In this document: in pieces, positions 9,601 to 19,138 of the stretch
Position numbering within the stretch: position 1 is the stretch's first letter
How the letters are laid out: each line of letters opens with the position of its first letter
Origin: Thalassobellus sp050294475
GTDB lineage: Bacteria > Bacteroidota > Bacteroidia > Flavobacteriales > Flavobacteriaceae
Assembly: GCA_050294475.1 (NCBI GenBank)
Contig: JBNKOE010000021.1
Location: forward strand, 62,001 to 126,000
DNA length: 64,000 nt
Direction of reading: 5' to 3'
Program-made: the position numbers and the translations under genes
Notes under the pieces: model-generated
Database searches by the model: none
Told to the model about the DNA's origin: nothing
What the model saw: only the letters and a program-made list of their open reading frames with translations

Positions 9601-9866
9601 AAGATTTAAAATTTAATGTCAAAACTCCTATGGAATTGGTGTCAAATTTGAAAGGAAAGCTATTCTTGGTGACGGGAGAGAGCGATCAGAATGTAAATCC
9701 ATCACATACCTATAAATTGATAAATGCATTGATTAAAGCAGATAAGGATTTTGATTTATTGGTAATTCCAGGTCAAGGGCATCATTTTACCGGAGTTTAT
9801 GATGATTACTTTGAAAGACGAAAGCGAGATTATTTTACAGATTATCTTTTAGATAGAGAAAAATAA
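6672..9866 (+). CDS. Thioredoxin-like domain fused to prolyl oligopeptidase (S9) family peptidase
   Basis: A 1064-aa exported protein. The ATG at 6672 is preferred over an in-frame ATG at 6576, because it begins directly with a signal peptide (ending VAFSQ) and avoids an 86-base overlap. Residues about 25-140 form a thioredoxin fold with the redox motif C56-G-P-C59. A linker of several hundred residues follows, then a beta-propeller-like region with WDG-type repeats. The C-terminus is an alpha/beta hydrolase of the DPP-IV/prolyl oligopeptidase type with GHS932GG, Asp1005 in GESDQNVNP, and His1037 or His1038 in GQGHHF. It probably trims peptides in the periplasm after the neighbouring metalloprotease. 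The fusion is unusual; the thioredoxin part may reduce disulfides in the substrate or help fold the complex. Confidence 0.9.
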   Translation: MLKTVNTLLLCCLLFSCVAFSQNRKIEFEHLSFKELKTKAQATKKNIFIDCYTTWCGPCKFMSKNIFTKDEVADFINKSFVSAEIDMETEEGIVLGKKYQVGAYPTYLFLDSSGNVIYKFVGAKAKASEFIEEAKKGLNSDNVYYSMNVKYESGNRSAAFMEEYIKLKFTRKENSQAVEIANEYLNSLTPEQKTLPENWFLFGEHKNSVYLSLYDSPNSNYLIDHWSEFVKHIPDSTVYKRIAQNYQGIASAVFRKKFFKNDSVDIQVFDGFQKKINTIPNLPSKTQLLVLMDVCKAFCKQDKPLVIQLLSDNISDFSKESQNLLFDLFATNFNSRELRTSAVYELMRKVVLSNKNKNLVNYFRYFLDGNDPHYEKFDAKNLVNRFDQPEIVPCFHPDLPMFYFNYKKANQKANYYAFDRESGTHPLYIKQELDSVMLSMKLDTTRVTFTPTFTSEGIGVNFSNNRDKYTYIPESKEIIKDAQTNKSVEFGISPDKKYRVIYIDHNIYLKDLKDSTQVQLTFDRDKNNLYFLPGIKWLGDGSQFIVSRKNDKDVRHLTVINSTTKVPLVRNYKEAIPGDTILTKQELFLGDVKNKSLRKIEVEKWKDQDFLEIKSDNPDLFYFTRLKRTHDELELCSLDNKGEVKVIIAEKFTPNINDVLFNCKILNKGKDILFWSDRTGWGHYYHYNKKGKLLNALTKGEWTAGKILFVDSEKQEVYFQGYGKDKNVNPNYSFLYKVKLDGSNLKLLTPENADHHAYVNTKGNFIIDNYSRIDSNPLIVARECNGTLIDTVMKPNIQPLLDYGWDFPEQFKIKAADNETDLYGIMWKPDNFDPNKKYPVISQVYPGPFTETVWTKFTVLDKYRNTALAKRGFIVVCFGHRGSSPIRNKAYFSYGFGNLRDYPLADDKYGLEQLARKYSFIDLSKVGILGHSGGAFMAVTAISTYPDFYKVAVASSGNYDNTIYHKNWGEHYQGIGEDLKFNVKTPMELVSNLKGKLFLVTGESDQNVNPSHTYKLINALIKADKDFDLLVIPGQGHHFTGVYDDYFERRKRDYFTDYLLDREK

Positions 9867-9936
9867 TAGCCTGCTAGTTGCAATAGGGTAACTAAACTTT
9901 GCACTTTTAGGTGCTTTTTAAAAACCAATAAAAAAG

Positions 9937-9970
9937 AAAACCCTTTAAACACTATGTTTAAAGGGTTTTT
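9937..9970. terminator. Strong bidirectional intrinsic terminator
   Basis: A perfect 15-base-pair stem (9937-9951 with 9955-9969) around the loop cta has an A run on the left arm and a T run on the right arm. It stands 71 bases after the S9 stop and closes the protease operon. It could also end transcripts coming from the right. Confidence 0.9.
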
Positions 9971-10226
9971 GATGTTTTATGTTTTTTTTTGAAACATCGT
10001 TTCTACTGAGAAGAATATATATATCAAATGGTGGTTTTGTTTTTTGAAAAAAACTTTTCAACTTTTAACTTTCACTATCACTAAGAGAGGTAAATTGTAA
10101 CGCGTGTACTTGGAATTATAAGCTATAGTTTTTTACTTATTTTGAATCGATGAAATTGCGAAAAATTTATAGTAAAATGCAATGACAATAGATTTTTTGA
10201 AGATAGTTTGTAGGTTGTGATTTCCT

Positions 10227-10470
10227 TTAATACTCAATTTTTTTGACAATAGAAGCATAAACGTTTCTGCCGAATCTTTCAATGCCAAAATCTAAGTTTT
10301 TAGAGCACAATTCAGAGGTATGAGAAATATAGAATTCTTCTTGTTTAGGCTTACATCTGTTTTTGCCTAATTCGTAAATCCCATAACTTTTTGACTTGAT
10401 CCTGCTTTAGTAAAAGAGATATTTATCGCTATGTATTTTCCAATGTTTAAGTCTAGCAGTGTATCGGGTT
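10227..10470 (-). pseudogene. Frameshifted C-terminal gene remnant, family unknown
   Basis: Read on the minus strand, the frame ending at the stop codon 10227-10229 gives a protein-like tail of more than 50 residues (blocks SYGIYELGKNRCKPKQEEFY and LDFGIERFGRNVYASIVKKI). It meets an in-frame stop near 10403. Just upstream the coding sense seems to continue in another frame (GKYIAINISFTKAGSSQK), with the shift near a run of five T on the plus strand (five A in the sense direction) at about 10390. This looks like the 3' end of a truncated and frameshifted gene. The family was not recognised. Limits are approximate. Confidence 0.45.
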
Positions 10471-10712
10471 AAAAACCACTCCAGTTTTAAAAGCAAAACT
10501 ATAAGGGAGAACCTTATAAAAAAAAGGTTTTTGCATTACTAATTTTAAGGAGAAACCTTAATACCCTTCTGTTTCCATTTTTTATTTTTAGAAAATATTT
10601 ATACATGAAAATTTATAAAAAAATTAGATGAATAAGGAGAACCATTCAATAAGAAGAATCTAGTTGAGTGAATGATTTTTACACATTTTTTTAATACTCA
10701 CAACTAAAAAAT

Positions 10713-13700
10713 ATGAACAAATACATTTTTATTTTTATTTTATTATTTATAAGTAAAAAAGGTTTAGGCCAAAGACAAACTAACTCTAATCAACAAAATA
10801 TTGTAAATACTAATCAACAAGATATTGTAAATAGATCTATGAATGCTTATAATGTTAGTAGTCCTAATGTTACTAGTTTTCAAAAGGTAAATAATATTGC
10901 AACTAACGAGTATACTGGACGTGCTGAAATAAACATACCATTATATGAGGTAAAATCTGGTGATATCACAGTTCCTATTTCACTTTCATATAACACTTCT
11001 GGAGTAAAAGTAAATGATATTCCTTCTTCAGTAGGGTGCAATTGGTCTTTAAATGCGGGAGGAAATGTTAGCAAAATAGTAAAAGACAGAGAAGATTTTA
11101 ATTTTTTAGCAGAATCTTCAGAACCTAGTAATTCTACTGTTCCCAATTCTAATGTTTTAGGTTATTATACGGCTAAAGCTCTAGGTTGGTTCTATCTTGA
11201 TGATCAAAAAAACAATGTTAATTTTAAAAATATAATTCAAGAAGCATTGCCCTTTTTACTTAATGCTAATCAGGAATTTAATTTTAGCCCATTTGATATT
11301 TACGAATCTCAAACCAAGCACAAAAATGATAAAAAACCTGATCTTTTTATAGCAAATGCTCCAGGTTTAAATAGCCGTTTTATTCACAAAAAAGACAAAA
11401 CACCTTGGGAAATTAACGCTATTGGAAATTCTATTAAAACTAGTTTTGGTAATACCAATACCATTGATTTTTTCGACTTTCAAGATGGATGGGGAGGTTT
11501 AAGAAAAATACGATGCATTAATAATATAGAAATTACTTCTCCAGAAGGGTTTGGTTATACATTTTCTGAATTAGACATTTCTCAAAATGCATGTCTTAGT
11601 TTTTCTCCAATTGAAAGTTCTCCTGTTTATCGAAAGAATAGATATTTTGTATATCCTTATGACCAAGTGGATACATACCATTTATCAAAGATAAAAAGTG
11701 CATTATCAAAAAAAGAAGTCACATTTGAATATGAAAAATATGCTTTAGATGATGTGACTGATTTAGGATTTTGGGTTACTCAATTTGAGGGAAGATACTT
11801 TTCAGAACCTAATGTGTCAAGGCCTTATGGGATTTCTTATCTACAGAGGCAACATGCTTTTCCTCAATTAAATCGATTAAAAAAAATATTGTTTGAGCAA
11901 GGGTCGGTTGAATTTGTATATAATTTGGATCGTTTAGATTTAATTGGAGATAAAGCATTAACACAAATTATTATTAAAGATTTTAATCAAAGAATAGTAC
12001 GGACAATTTCTTTAGAATACGACTATTTTATTTCTGGCGACAATTGCAATGATCCTAATTGTAAACGACTACGTTTAGATAAAATAAGTCTTTTTGATGA
12101 GAATGGAGTTGAATCTCCAAATTATAAATTTACTTATAACGAAACAAAATTACCACAGCGAAATGCTTACAATCAAGATTTTTTAGGATATGCTAATACC
12201 GAAAAAGGTGAACAAACATTTAATCACAAAACCCCTATTTTATATTATGCTCCAGATAAGGGAAATATGTCTCTAGTTCCTTTTTCTTTAGGTAATGAGT
12301 ATACCAAATTAGTTGGAGATTATTCGTTAGAATCTAATTTGGAATACACAAAAGCAGGCATATTAACTAAAATTCAATATCCAACAGGAGCAGTTACTGA
12401 GTTTGATTATGAGCTCAATAGTTTTATGCTGAATTCTAAAGAAATAAAAGGAGGAGGTTTAAGAATAAAGAGCCAACATATTTATGATCTAACAGGGTTA
12501 GGAAGAGAACAACGTAAGGATTACTTCTATACGGTTAGTAGTGGAGAATCATCAGGAAGATTAAATAATATACCATATTATGGGAATATAAAAACTATAA
12601 AAGAAAGCACAACAGATTTCAGTTTGCCTAATCTTATTTTTGATATTTATACAAATTCAAGGTCAATGACTGAAATTGTAGATGATAGTTATATAGGGTA
12701 TTCAAAAGTTAAATCTAAAGATATTGGTGTTAACAATGGTTATGTAGAAAATACGTATACAAGTTCTGAAGATTTTCCAAATCTAGAAGCAAAAGTTTAC
12801 AAAACAGATGATATAACTTATAAAGAAGGAAGTGTATTAACAGAGTTAGATTTTACTTCAGAAAGTTGGATGGCAAGAGCTCATTTTTATTATAAAAATG
12901 GAGGATTTGGAGACTTGTCTGTGAGTCAAGGTATATTTAGAGGCAAGCTTAAAGAACAAACAATTTACGATGCTTTAGGTTATAAAGTAGAGACAAAAGA
13001 GATAGGATATACAAATAAGGTGTTTGAAATCTTTCCATTTGTTGAAATTAAGCGCGAAAATGATTTTATCAATACTGGTAATAATGAAGGGAGAATATTC
13101 GATTTTATTCAAAAAAATGACTATGTATCTCAACGATATTTAAAAACATACGAAAAAAACATTCAGTTTTTTGAGAATGAAACTAAACAAGTTAAAACGG
13201 AATCGCAAACTATATATCATCCAACTTATCAAGTGCCAAAAGAGCAAAGTCAAATTAATAATGCAAATGAAGAGCTTACCACGACTTATTTTTATCCAGA
13301 TGAGATTAATGATACTGCTATTTCTAAATTAATAGATAATAATATCTATACGACGGTTATACAGACTGAAAACAGAGTTAATAATAAGTTGATAAACTCG
13401 AACAGAACCAATTACAAAGATTGGGGAAATGACTATGTTTTACCACTTTCAATAGGAACGTCTAAAGAAGAAGACGGTTTTGAAGAACGGGTTATATTTA
13501 AAAATTATTATCCCAATGGCAATATTCAAGAGATTCATAAAAAGGATGGAATCCATATTGTTTATATATGGGGATATAATGAAACTACTCCAATAGCAAA
13601 AATAGAAAATGCTACCTATAGCCAAATTGCCAGCTATGTTACTAATTTGCAATTAAAGTCTAATGCAGATGATGATAGAACTAAAAATTACGAAGGTAAT

Positions 13701-14663
13701 GAAGGGTTATTAAGAAGTGATTTAGATGCTTTAAGAATAGCCTTGCCCCAAGCCATGGTAACAACGTATACTTATGACCCCTTAATTGGTGTAACTAGTA
13801 TTACAGATGCCAATTCTGAAACGGTATATTATGAATACGATTCTTATAACAGACTAGAAGTGATAAAAAACAAAGATGGGCATATTTTAAAACGCTATTG
13901 TTATAATTATCAAGGACAACTTGTTAATGATTGTGAAGAAGCAAATACTGGGAATATCGATGATTCAGCGGTAAGTATTGAAATAGGTAGCTATCAACAA
14001 TATGCTATTCCAATAGTGTATTATGGAATATTGGAAGACTCATACCTTTATAGGTGGTGTAGAATTCCAAAAAATGAAAGTGGTAGTTATCATAAAAATA
14101 TATATTTTGGACAATTTAATATGCTTGCAATCTCGGATGGCCATCTTAAAGATTATTTATTTGATACACTTCCTGAGATAGAAGGAGGCTATAATTTACT
14201 TCCTAGAGTATTATCAGATTACACTCCTCACTTAAGAGCTTATAGATATGGATATTCTTATAAAATTAATGGGTTAAATAGTTTAGACTTAAATGATAAA
14301 TCAAGAATTACTTGGAGTATAGAGCTTAATGGTAAGAAATATCCTTTACCAAAAATAAAAGAACTTAATAAAGTTTTCTTTATCCCTTCTTGCTTAAATA
14401 ACTCATTGGGAAGAATTGTTTGTGAAATATATAATGGAGATACAAAAATTTTAGAAAAAGAGAGAGGTGGACTACTTACTCCCAGTTATACATACAAAAG
14501 TGATGTTATGTCTTTCAAAGCCAATACTTCAGGGTATAAAGCATATGATAAAACTACTTTTGTTAGGGTTTATTCAGATAAGAATGATGAGGGATACTAT
14601 GCTGGTCTAGAAACGGATACAGTTGTTGATTTTTGTCCATGCCATGCTATAAATAATAAATAA
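10713..14663 (+). CDS. YD-repeat (Rhs/SpvB-like) secreted protein, first of a pair
   Basis: A 1316-aa protein with a signal peptide of about 20 residues (ending KKGLGQ). An N-terminal block of the Bacteroidota Rhs-associated type follows: YTGRAEINIPLYEVKSGDI, the pattern PISLSYNTSGVKV, and GCNWSLNAGG. The middle is rich in Tyr/Asp strands, and residues about 1010-1075 contain recognisable YD/Rhs repeats (TYTYDPLIGVTSITD, YEYDSYNRLEVIKNKDG). There is no Rhs core motif. The last 230 residues are an unrecognised domain with an ending that includes CPCH. In flavobacteria such proteins usually precede a DUF6443/Rhs-core protein, as here (40 bases downstream). It may form the shell part of an Rhs-like encapsulating structure; this is inference. 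Confidence 0.82.
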   Translation: MNKYIFIFILLFISKKGLGQRQTNSNQQNIVNTNQQDIVNRSMNAYNVSSPNVTSFQKVNNIATNEYTGRAEINIPLYEVKSGDITVPISLSYNTSGVKVNDIPSSVGCNWSLNAGGNVSKIVKDREDFNFLAESSEPSNSTVPNSNVLGYYTAKALGWFYLDDQKNNVNFKNIIQEALPFLLNANQEFNFSPFDIYESQTKHKNDKKPDLFIANAPGLNSRFIHKKDKTPWEINAIGNSIKTSFGNTNTIDFFDFQDGWGGLRKIRCINNIEITSPEGFGYTFSELDISQNACLSFSPIESSPVYRKNRYFVYPYDQVDTYHLSKIKSALSKKEVTFEYEKYALDDVTDLGFWVTQFEGRYFSEPNVSRPYGISYLQRQHAFPQLNRLKKILFEQGSVEFVYNLDRLDLIGDKALTQIIIKDFNQRIVRTISLEYDYFISGDNCNDPNCKRLRLDKISLFDENGVESPNYKFTYNETKLPQRNAYNQDFLGYANTEKGEQTFNHKTPILYYAPDKGNMSLVPFSLGNEYTKLVGDYSLESNLEYTKAGILTKIQYPTGAVTEFDYELNSFMLNSKEIKGGGLRIKSQHIYDLTGLGREQRKDYFYTVSSGESSGRLNNIPYYGNIKTIKESTTDFSLPNLIFDIYTNSRSMTEIVDDSYIGYSKVKSKDIGVNNGYVENTYTSSEDFPNLEAKVYKTDDITYKEGSVLTELDFTSESWMARAHFYYKNGGFGDLSVSQGIFRGKLKEQTIYDALGYKVETKEIGYTNKVFEIFPFVEIKRENDFINTGNNEGRIFDFIQKNDYVSQRYLKTYEKNIQFFENETKQVKTESQTIYHPTYQVPKEQSQINNANEELTTTYFYPDEINDTAISKLIDNNIYTTVIQTENRVNNKLINSNRTNYKDWGNDYVLPLSIGTSKEEDGFEERVIFKNYYPNGNIQEIHKKDGIHIVYIWGYNETTPIAKIENATYSQIASYVTNLQLKSNADDDRTKNYEGNEGLLRSDLDALRIALPQAMVTTYTYDPLIGVTSITDANSETVYYEYDSYNRLEVIKNKDGHILKRYCYNYQGQLVNDCEEANTGNIDDSAVSIEIGSYQQYAIPIVYYGILEDSYLYRWCRIPKNESGSYHKNIYFGQFNMLAISDGHLKDYLFDTLPEIEGGYNLLPRVLSDYTPHLRAYRYGYSYKINGLNSLDLNDKSRITWSIELNGKKYPLPKIKELNKVFFIPSCLNNSLGRIVCEIYNGDTKILEKERGGLLTPSYTYKSDVMSFKANTSGYKAYDKTTFVRVYSDKNDEGYYAGLETDTVVDFCPCHAINNK

Positions 14664-14703
14664 ATATAAAGTCTTTAGACGTTTATTAAAAACATATTCG
14701 ACT

Positions 14704-17700
14704 ATGAATAATATTAAAATAATAACTATTCTTCTTCTAGGTTTTGTTAATGAGCTATACGCTCAAAGAGGTTCATCTCTTGGGAGTGAACCAGTTTTAC
14801 AAATACAAGGAAACACTACTGTTGATTTAAATCAAATAGAAACATATACAATAAATGCTTTAGTAGTCGAAACTGGAGAAAAAGCAGTATGGAGAGTGAC
14901 AGGAGGTGAAATACTCAATGAAACAGAAGAAGTGGTTATAGTAAAATGGACTGAATCTGTTAGAAATAGAGTAGCATACTTGATTCAACCTATAGAAAAT
15001 AATTCTTCAGATAGATTATATATTCATTTTGTTTCCTTAACTGTTAATTCAACAGGGATACAGCCTATACCAAGTCCTACTGTTTTAAGTGAAGATTGTA
15101 CTTCTGCCATACTTCAAAAAACAGGGAACATTCCTGTAGGAGAGATGTGGTATTGGCAAAATTCTAGTAGGGGGGAAAGTACAGATTTCCCTGCAACAAA
15201 TAATTTTACAGTATCAACATCTGGGGTACATTATATACGGTCTTTAAAAAATGGAGTATGGAGTAATCCTAGTAGTGTATATTTAACTTTGGGTGATACG
15301 GGAGGGGAAACATGGTATGCGGACAGAGATCTTGATGGATCTGGAGACCCAAATGAAGTTAAGATAAGTTGTACTCAACCCCAGAATTTTGTATCTAATG
15401 CTAATGACAATTGTCCTAGTAAATACGGATTGCAAGAAAATAATGGTTGCCCCATATATACTAAAAATGAATTAAGCAATGAAAATTATATATATACTAT
15501 TACACCACAAATTCCCATTCAAGATATTTCAGAATTAAGTGAGAATAAAGATGCCATAAAAGAGGTAACATACTTTGATGGTCTAGGTCGCCCTGTGCAA
15601 CAAGTTGGTATTTCGCAAAGTGCTACAGAACAAGATATTATTACTCATATAGATTATGATAATATAGGACGTCAAACTAGAGATTTTCTACCGTATGTGC
15701 CAGAAAAGTCAAGTGGAGGAAATCGAAGTCTAAGATACAATGGTTTTAGTGGAGGAATAGATTTTTATAGTACACAAAAATACGATAATACAACCAATCC
15801 ATATTCAGAAAAGACATTTGATAATTCACCGCTTAGTCGTGTAGTAAAACAAGCGGCACCTGGAGAAGACTGGAAAATGGGTAGCGGTCATGAAATCAAA
15901 ATGGAATATGTTGCTAATATTGCAGATGAGGTAAGGTTTTATGATGTAGAGCTTAATAAAGAAACTATAGATAATGTTATAACCTTTTTGCCTACTTTGA
16001 AAATAGGATCAAATAGTGTAAGTAATTTTTATGTAGCAAACGAATTATACAAAACAATCACTTATGATGAAAATTATACCTCTGGGTTGGATCACTCAAC
16101 AGAAGAGTTTAAGGACAAAAGGGGACGTGTTATATTAAAAAGGAGTTATAATAATAGTATAAAGCATGATACTTATTATGTGTATGATAATCATAATAAC
16201 CTCACATTTGTAATACCTCCAAAAGCAAGTGATATATTGGTAAATAACACGGTTATAGAAGAAAACAGTGCAGAAGTTATGTTATCAGACATCATATCTA
16301 AAGAAGTTATATCTTCTGGCAAAACAAAAGTTTTGCAAGCCTTTAATTCTATTACTTTAAAACCAGGTTTCCATGCGAAAAAGGGGAGCACTTTTACGGC
16401 TAAAATAGACCTTAATGGAGCGGGAGCTAGTAATAACATTATAAACAGTCTATGTTATAAATATGTGTATGATTATAGAAATCGTTTAGTAGAAAAAAAG
16501 ATTCCAGGTAAAGGTTGGGAATATATTATATACGATAAGTTAGATAGACCTGTATTGACTCAAGATGCTAATTTAAGAGCCAAAAATCAATGGTTGTTTA
16601 CTAAATACGATGTTTTTAGTAGGGTGATTTATACAGGAATTCATACAAATACAATTTACACTACAAGGACGGAACTGCAAGATCATGTAAATAGTAAAAA
16701 CAATATAGAAACAGCACTCTATGAAGAAAAGGTTTCGTCTGGTACAGGTTATGCAAATTCATATTATACTAATGTAAACTTCCCGAATACTAATATTGTT
16801 TTGCATACAATTAATTATTATGATAATTATTCTTTTGATAAGGAAGAGTTAAGTTTGCCTGCCAGTGTAGAGGAGCAGGACATTATAAATTACAACAATG
16901 CTAATGAGTTATTAACTAAAGGTTTAGAAACAGGTAACAAAATTTATGTTTTAGAAACTACAAATTGGATAACCACGCTTACTGGTTATGATAACAAAAA
17001 GCGACCTATTTATGTAGCTAGTAACAACACCTATCTTGCTACTAAAGATATAGTAATGAGTAAACTAGATTTTACTGGAAAAGCAGATAAAGTTATATCA
17101 ACCCATACAAAAGGTGATCAAGCGGCAATTATTATCGAAGATACATTTGAGTATGACCATGTGGGAAGACTTAAAACACAAAAACAAAATATTAATAATA
17201 GCACTAACCCAGAGATAATTGTAAAAAATACTTATGATGAGTTAGGACAATTAGAATCTAAAGGTGTTGGAGGAAAAGAGTCCAATACCAATAGGTTGCA
17301 GCAAGTAGACTACACCTACAATATTCGAGGCTGGCTTAAAGGAATTAATAATGTTAATAAAAGTAATAATTCTATAACTCTTGGAGCAGATGATTTATTT
17401 GGTTTCCAAATAAATTATAACAATCCCAATACGGGAACGGCGTTGTATAATGGAAGCATAAGCCAAACCCTTTGGAAAACTACGAATGAGAATAACACAT
17501 CAAATCCAGTGTCAAATACCTACACTTACGACTATGATGCCTTAAATAGAATAGTGTCTGCAGTAAATGCTAGTAATCCAAATTATAATCTTAATTTAAT
17601 AGATTACGATAAAAACGGTAATATTAAGCATTTAAAACGGCAAGGGCATACAAATACCAACGTAACCAGTTTTGGTCTTATGGACGATTTAACTTATGTT

Positions 17701-19137
17701 TATCAAGGCAACCAACTTAAATCTGTAGATGATGCTGTAGCTTCTAGTGCTGTAACAGGATTTGTTGATGGGTCGGAAACTAATGAGGAATATGTCTATG
17801 ACACCAATGGAAATATGCTAAAAGATCTAAACAAGGGCATTACCTCGAATATTTTGTATAATCACTTAAATTTACCTACGAGTGTAAATATAGGGGGCGG
17901 AAATATTTCCTATATTTACGATGCCACGGGAGTAAAACTAAAAAAAATAGTGAGTACAGGAACTTCAACCATATATGCAGGAAACTATGTTTATGAGAAC
18001 ACAGGCTCTGGTGATGAGCTGAAATTCTTTAACCAGCCTGAAGGTTATGTGGAGCCTGACGGGTCTGGTGGTTATGATTATGTGTACCAATACAAAGACC
18101 ATTTAGGAAATGTAAGGTTGAGTTATAAAGATAACAATGGTACACTTGAAATACTGGAGGAAAACAACTACTATCCATTTGGACTCAAACACAAAGGATA
18201 CAATAATGCAGTAACTTCAACTAACATCGCACTTAAGAGAAAGTTCGGTGGCAAAGAGTTCCAAGACGAGCTTGGTCTTGATTGGTACGATATTACAGCT
18301 CGTAATTATGACCCTGCCATAGGAAGATGGATGAACCTTGACCCTTTGGCGGAGCAAATGAGAAGACATAGTCCATATAATTATGCGTTTGATAATCCTA
18401 TATATTTTATAGACCCTGATGGTATGATGCCTTATGGTCCGGGAGACCCGCCAGCGGGAACTCCAGACCCTGTTGGGTATGCTAAGAAACAAGCGACTTC
18501 TTTTTTATCTTGGGTAGGCTCTGGACTTGAAAGTGTTTCTAATTCTATTAGTAATGGTGCAGATGCAGTCGCAGACTTTTTTTATAATAATGGAGAAAGT
18601 TTTAATGCTCCTTCTGGCAGACCAAGTGATAGTGGTAGAGATGGAAGTACAGGAGTGGCTTACACAAGTAAAAATAGTCAAGGAGACCAATCTTTAATGG
18701 ATAAAGGTAATGCAGCTACGGAACAGGCGTCAGCTGATGATGTTGTTAAAATTGCTGGTCTAGTTAAAACTGGAAATAAAGGACCCACTGGACGACCAAT
18801 GTCTACAACTAATTCCGCTTCTACGGCTAAAACTATCGTTACGAATTTAAAAAAAGGAATGGGAGACGGTAAAAAGTTAGTGCCTAATGCTGAAAATATA
18901 AATGATGCAACAAGTAGTGGTGGTTCAATGAGTACAACTAATAATACTGGAGAGGTTTCAACCAGTCCTGTAACAACGACTGTTGGCTATACTACAAGGG
19001 CTTATAGGGATGGAGAAAATGTCAGTGTTCAAAATAGGACTAGTCGTATTGAGACAAAGCAAGACTCAATAAATTTCATGAATAGAGGGACTGTAGATTC
19101 TGTAACAGTTGAAGAACGTAAAGGATTAGGATATTAA
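14704..19137 (+). CDS. DUF6443 / RHS repeat-associated core domain protein with variable C-terminal domain
   Basis: A 1477-aa protein with a signal peptide (ending ELYAQ). In order: a PKD-like N-terminal region; a short thrombospondin-type-3-like segment with Asp-rich pattern (WYADRDLDGSGDP, NDNCPSKYG) near residues 200-240; the DUF6443 entry (VTYFDGLGRPVQQVGISQS) near 290; an inserted segment near 530-575 that resembles the gliding/secretion-associated coat-hanger domain (SITLKPGFHAKKGSTFTAKI); YD repeats; and the Rhs core at about 1115-1243 (KDHLGNVRLSY, YYPFGL, YDPAIGRWMNLDPLAEQ, SPYNYAFDNPIYFIDPDG). Residues after about 1244 form a 230-residue C-terminal domain, presumably the variable tip and possibly a toxin; its family was not recognised. 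The stop overlaps nothing, but the next gene starts after a single base. Confidence 0.9.
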   Translation: MNNIKIITILLLGFVNELYAQRGSSLGSEPVLQIQGNTTVDLNQIETYTINALVVETGEKAVWRVTGGEILNETEEVVIVKWTESVRNRVAYLIQPIENNSSDRLYIHFVSLTVNSTGIQPIPSPTVLSEDCTSAILQKTGNIPVGEMWYWQNSSRGESTDFPATNNFTVSTSGVHYIRSLKNGVWSNPSSVYLTLGDTGGETWYADRDLDGSGDPNEVKISCTQPQNFVSNANDNCPSKYGLQENNGCPIYTKNELSNENYIYTITPQIPIQDISELSENKDAIKEVTYFDGLGRPVQQVGISQSATEQDIITHIDYDNIGRQTRDFLPYVPEKSSGGNRSLRYNGFSGGIDFYSTQKYDNTTNPYSEKTFDNSPLSRVVKQAAPGEDWKMGSGHEIKMEYVANIADEVRFYDVELNKETIDNVITFLPTLKIGSNSVSNFYVANELYKTITYDENYTSGLDHSTEEFKDKRGRVILKRSYNNSIKHDTYYVYDNHNNLTFVIPPKASDILVNNTVIEENSAEVMLSDIISKEVISSGKTKVLQAFNSITLKPGFHAKKGSTFTAKIDLNGAGASNNIINSLCYKYVYDYRNRLVEKKIPGKGWEYIIYDKLDRPVLTQDANLRAKNQWLFTKYDVFSRVIYTGIHTNTIYTTRTELQDHVNSKNNIETALYEEKVSSGTGYANSYYTNVNFPNTNIVLHTINYYDNYSFDKEELSLPASVEEQDIINYNNANELLTKGLETGNKIYVLETTNWITTLTGYDNKKRPIYVASNNTYLATKDIVMSKLDFTGKADKVISTHTKGDQAAIIIEDTFEYDHVGRLKTQKQNINNSTNPEIIVKNTYDELGQLESKGVGGKESNTNRLQQVDYTYNIRGWLKGINNVNKSNNSITLGADDLFGFQINYNNPNTGTALYNGSISQTLWKTTNENNTSNPVSNTYTYDYDALNRIVSAVNASNPNYNLNLIDYDKNGNIKHLKRQGHTNTNVTSFGLMDDLTYVYQGNQLKSVDDAVASSAVTGFVDGSETNEEYVYDTNGNMLKDLNKGITSNILYNHLNLPTSVNIGGGNISYIYDATGVKLKKIVSTGTSTIYAGNYVYENTGSGDELKFFNQPEGYVEPDGSGGYDYVYQYKDHLGNVRLSYKDNNGTLEILEENNYYPFGLKHKGYNNAVTSTNIALKRKFGGKEFQDELGLDWYDITARNYDPAIGRWMNLDPLAEQMRRHSPYNYAFDNPIYFIDPDGMMPYGPGDPPAGTPDPVGYAKKQATSFLSWVGSGLESVSNSISNGADAVADFFYNNGESFNAPSGRPSDSGRDGSTGVAYTSKNSQGDQSLMDKGNAATEQASADDVVKIAGLVKTGNKGPTGRPMSTTNSASTAKTIVTNLKKGMGDGKKLVPNAENINDATSSGGSMSTTNNTGEVSTSPVTTTVGYTTRAYRDGENVSVQNRTSRIETKQDSINFMNRGTVDSVTVEERKGLGY

Positions 19138-19138
19138 T

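Larger units (their letters stand above)
9867..10712. other. Intergenic region between protease operon and Rhs locus
   Basis: These 846 bases contain the terminator at 9937-9970, a decayed minus-strand coding remnant (about 10227-10470), and three short similar motifs of the form AAGG-AGAA-CCTT near 10503, 10550 and 10634 that can fold as mini-hairpins. The last 150 bases should contain the promoter for the Rhs gene at 10713, but no convincing TTTG/TAnnTTTG pair was found. No other gene was seen. Confidence 0.6.
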
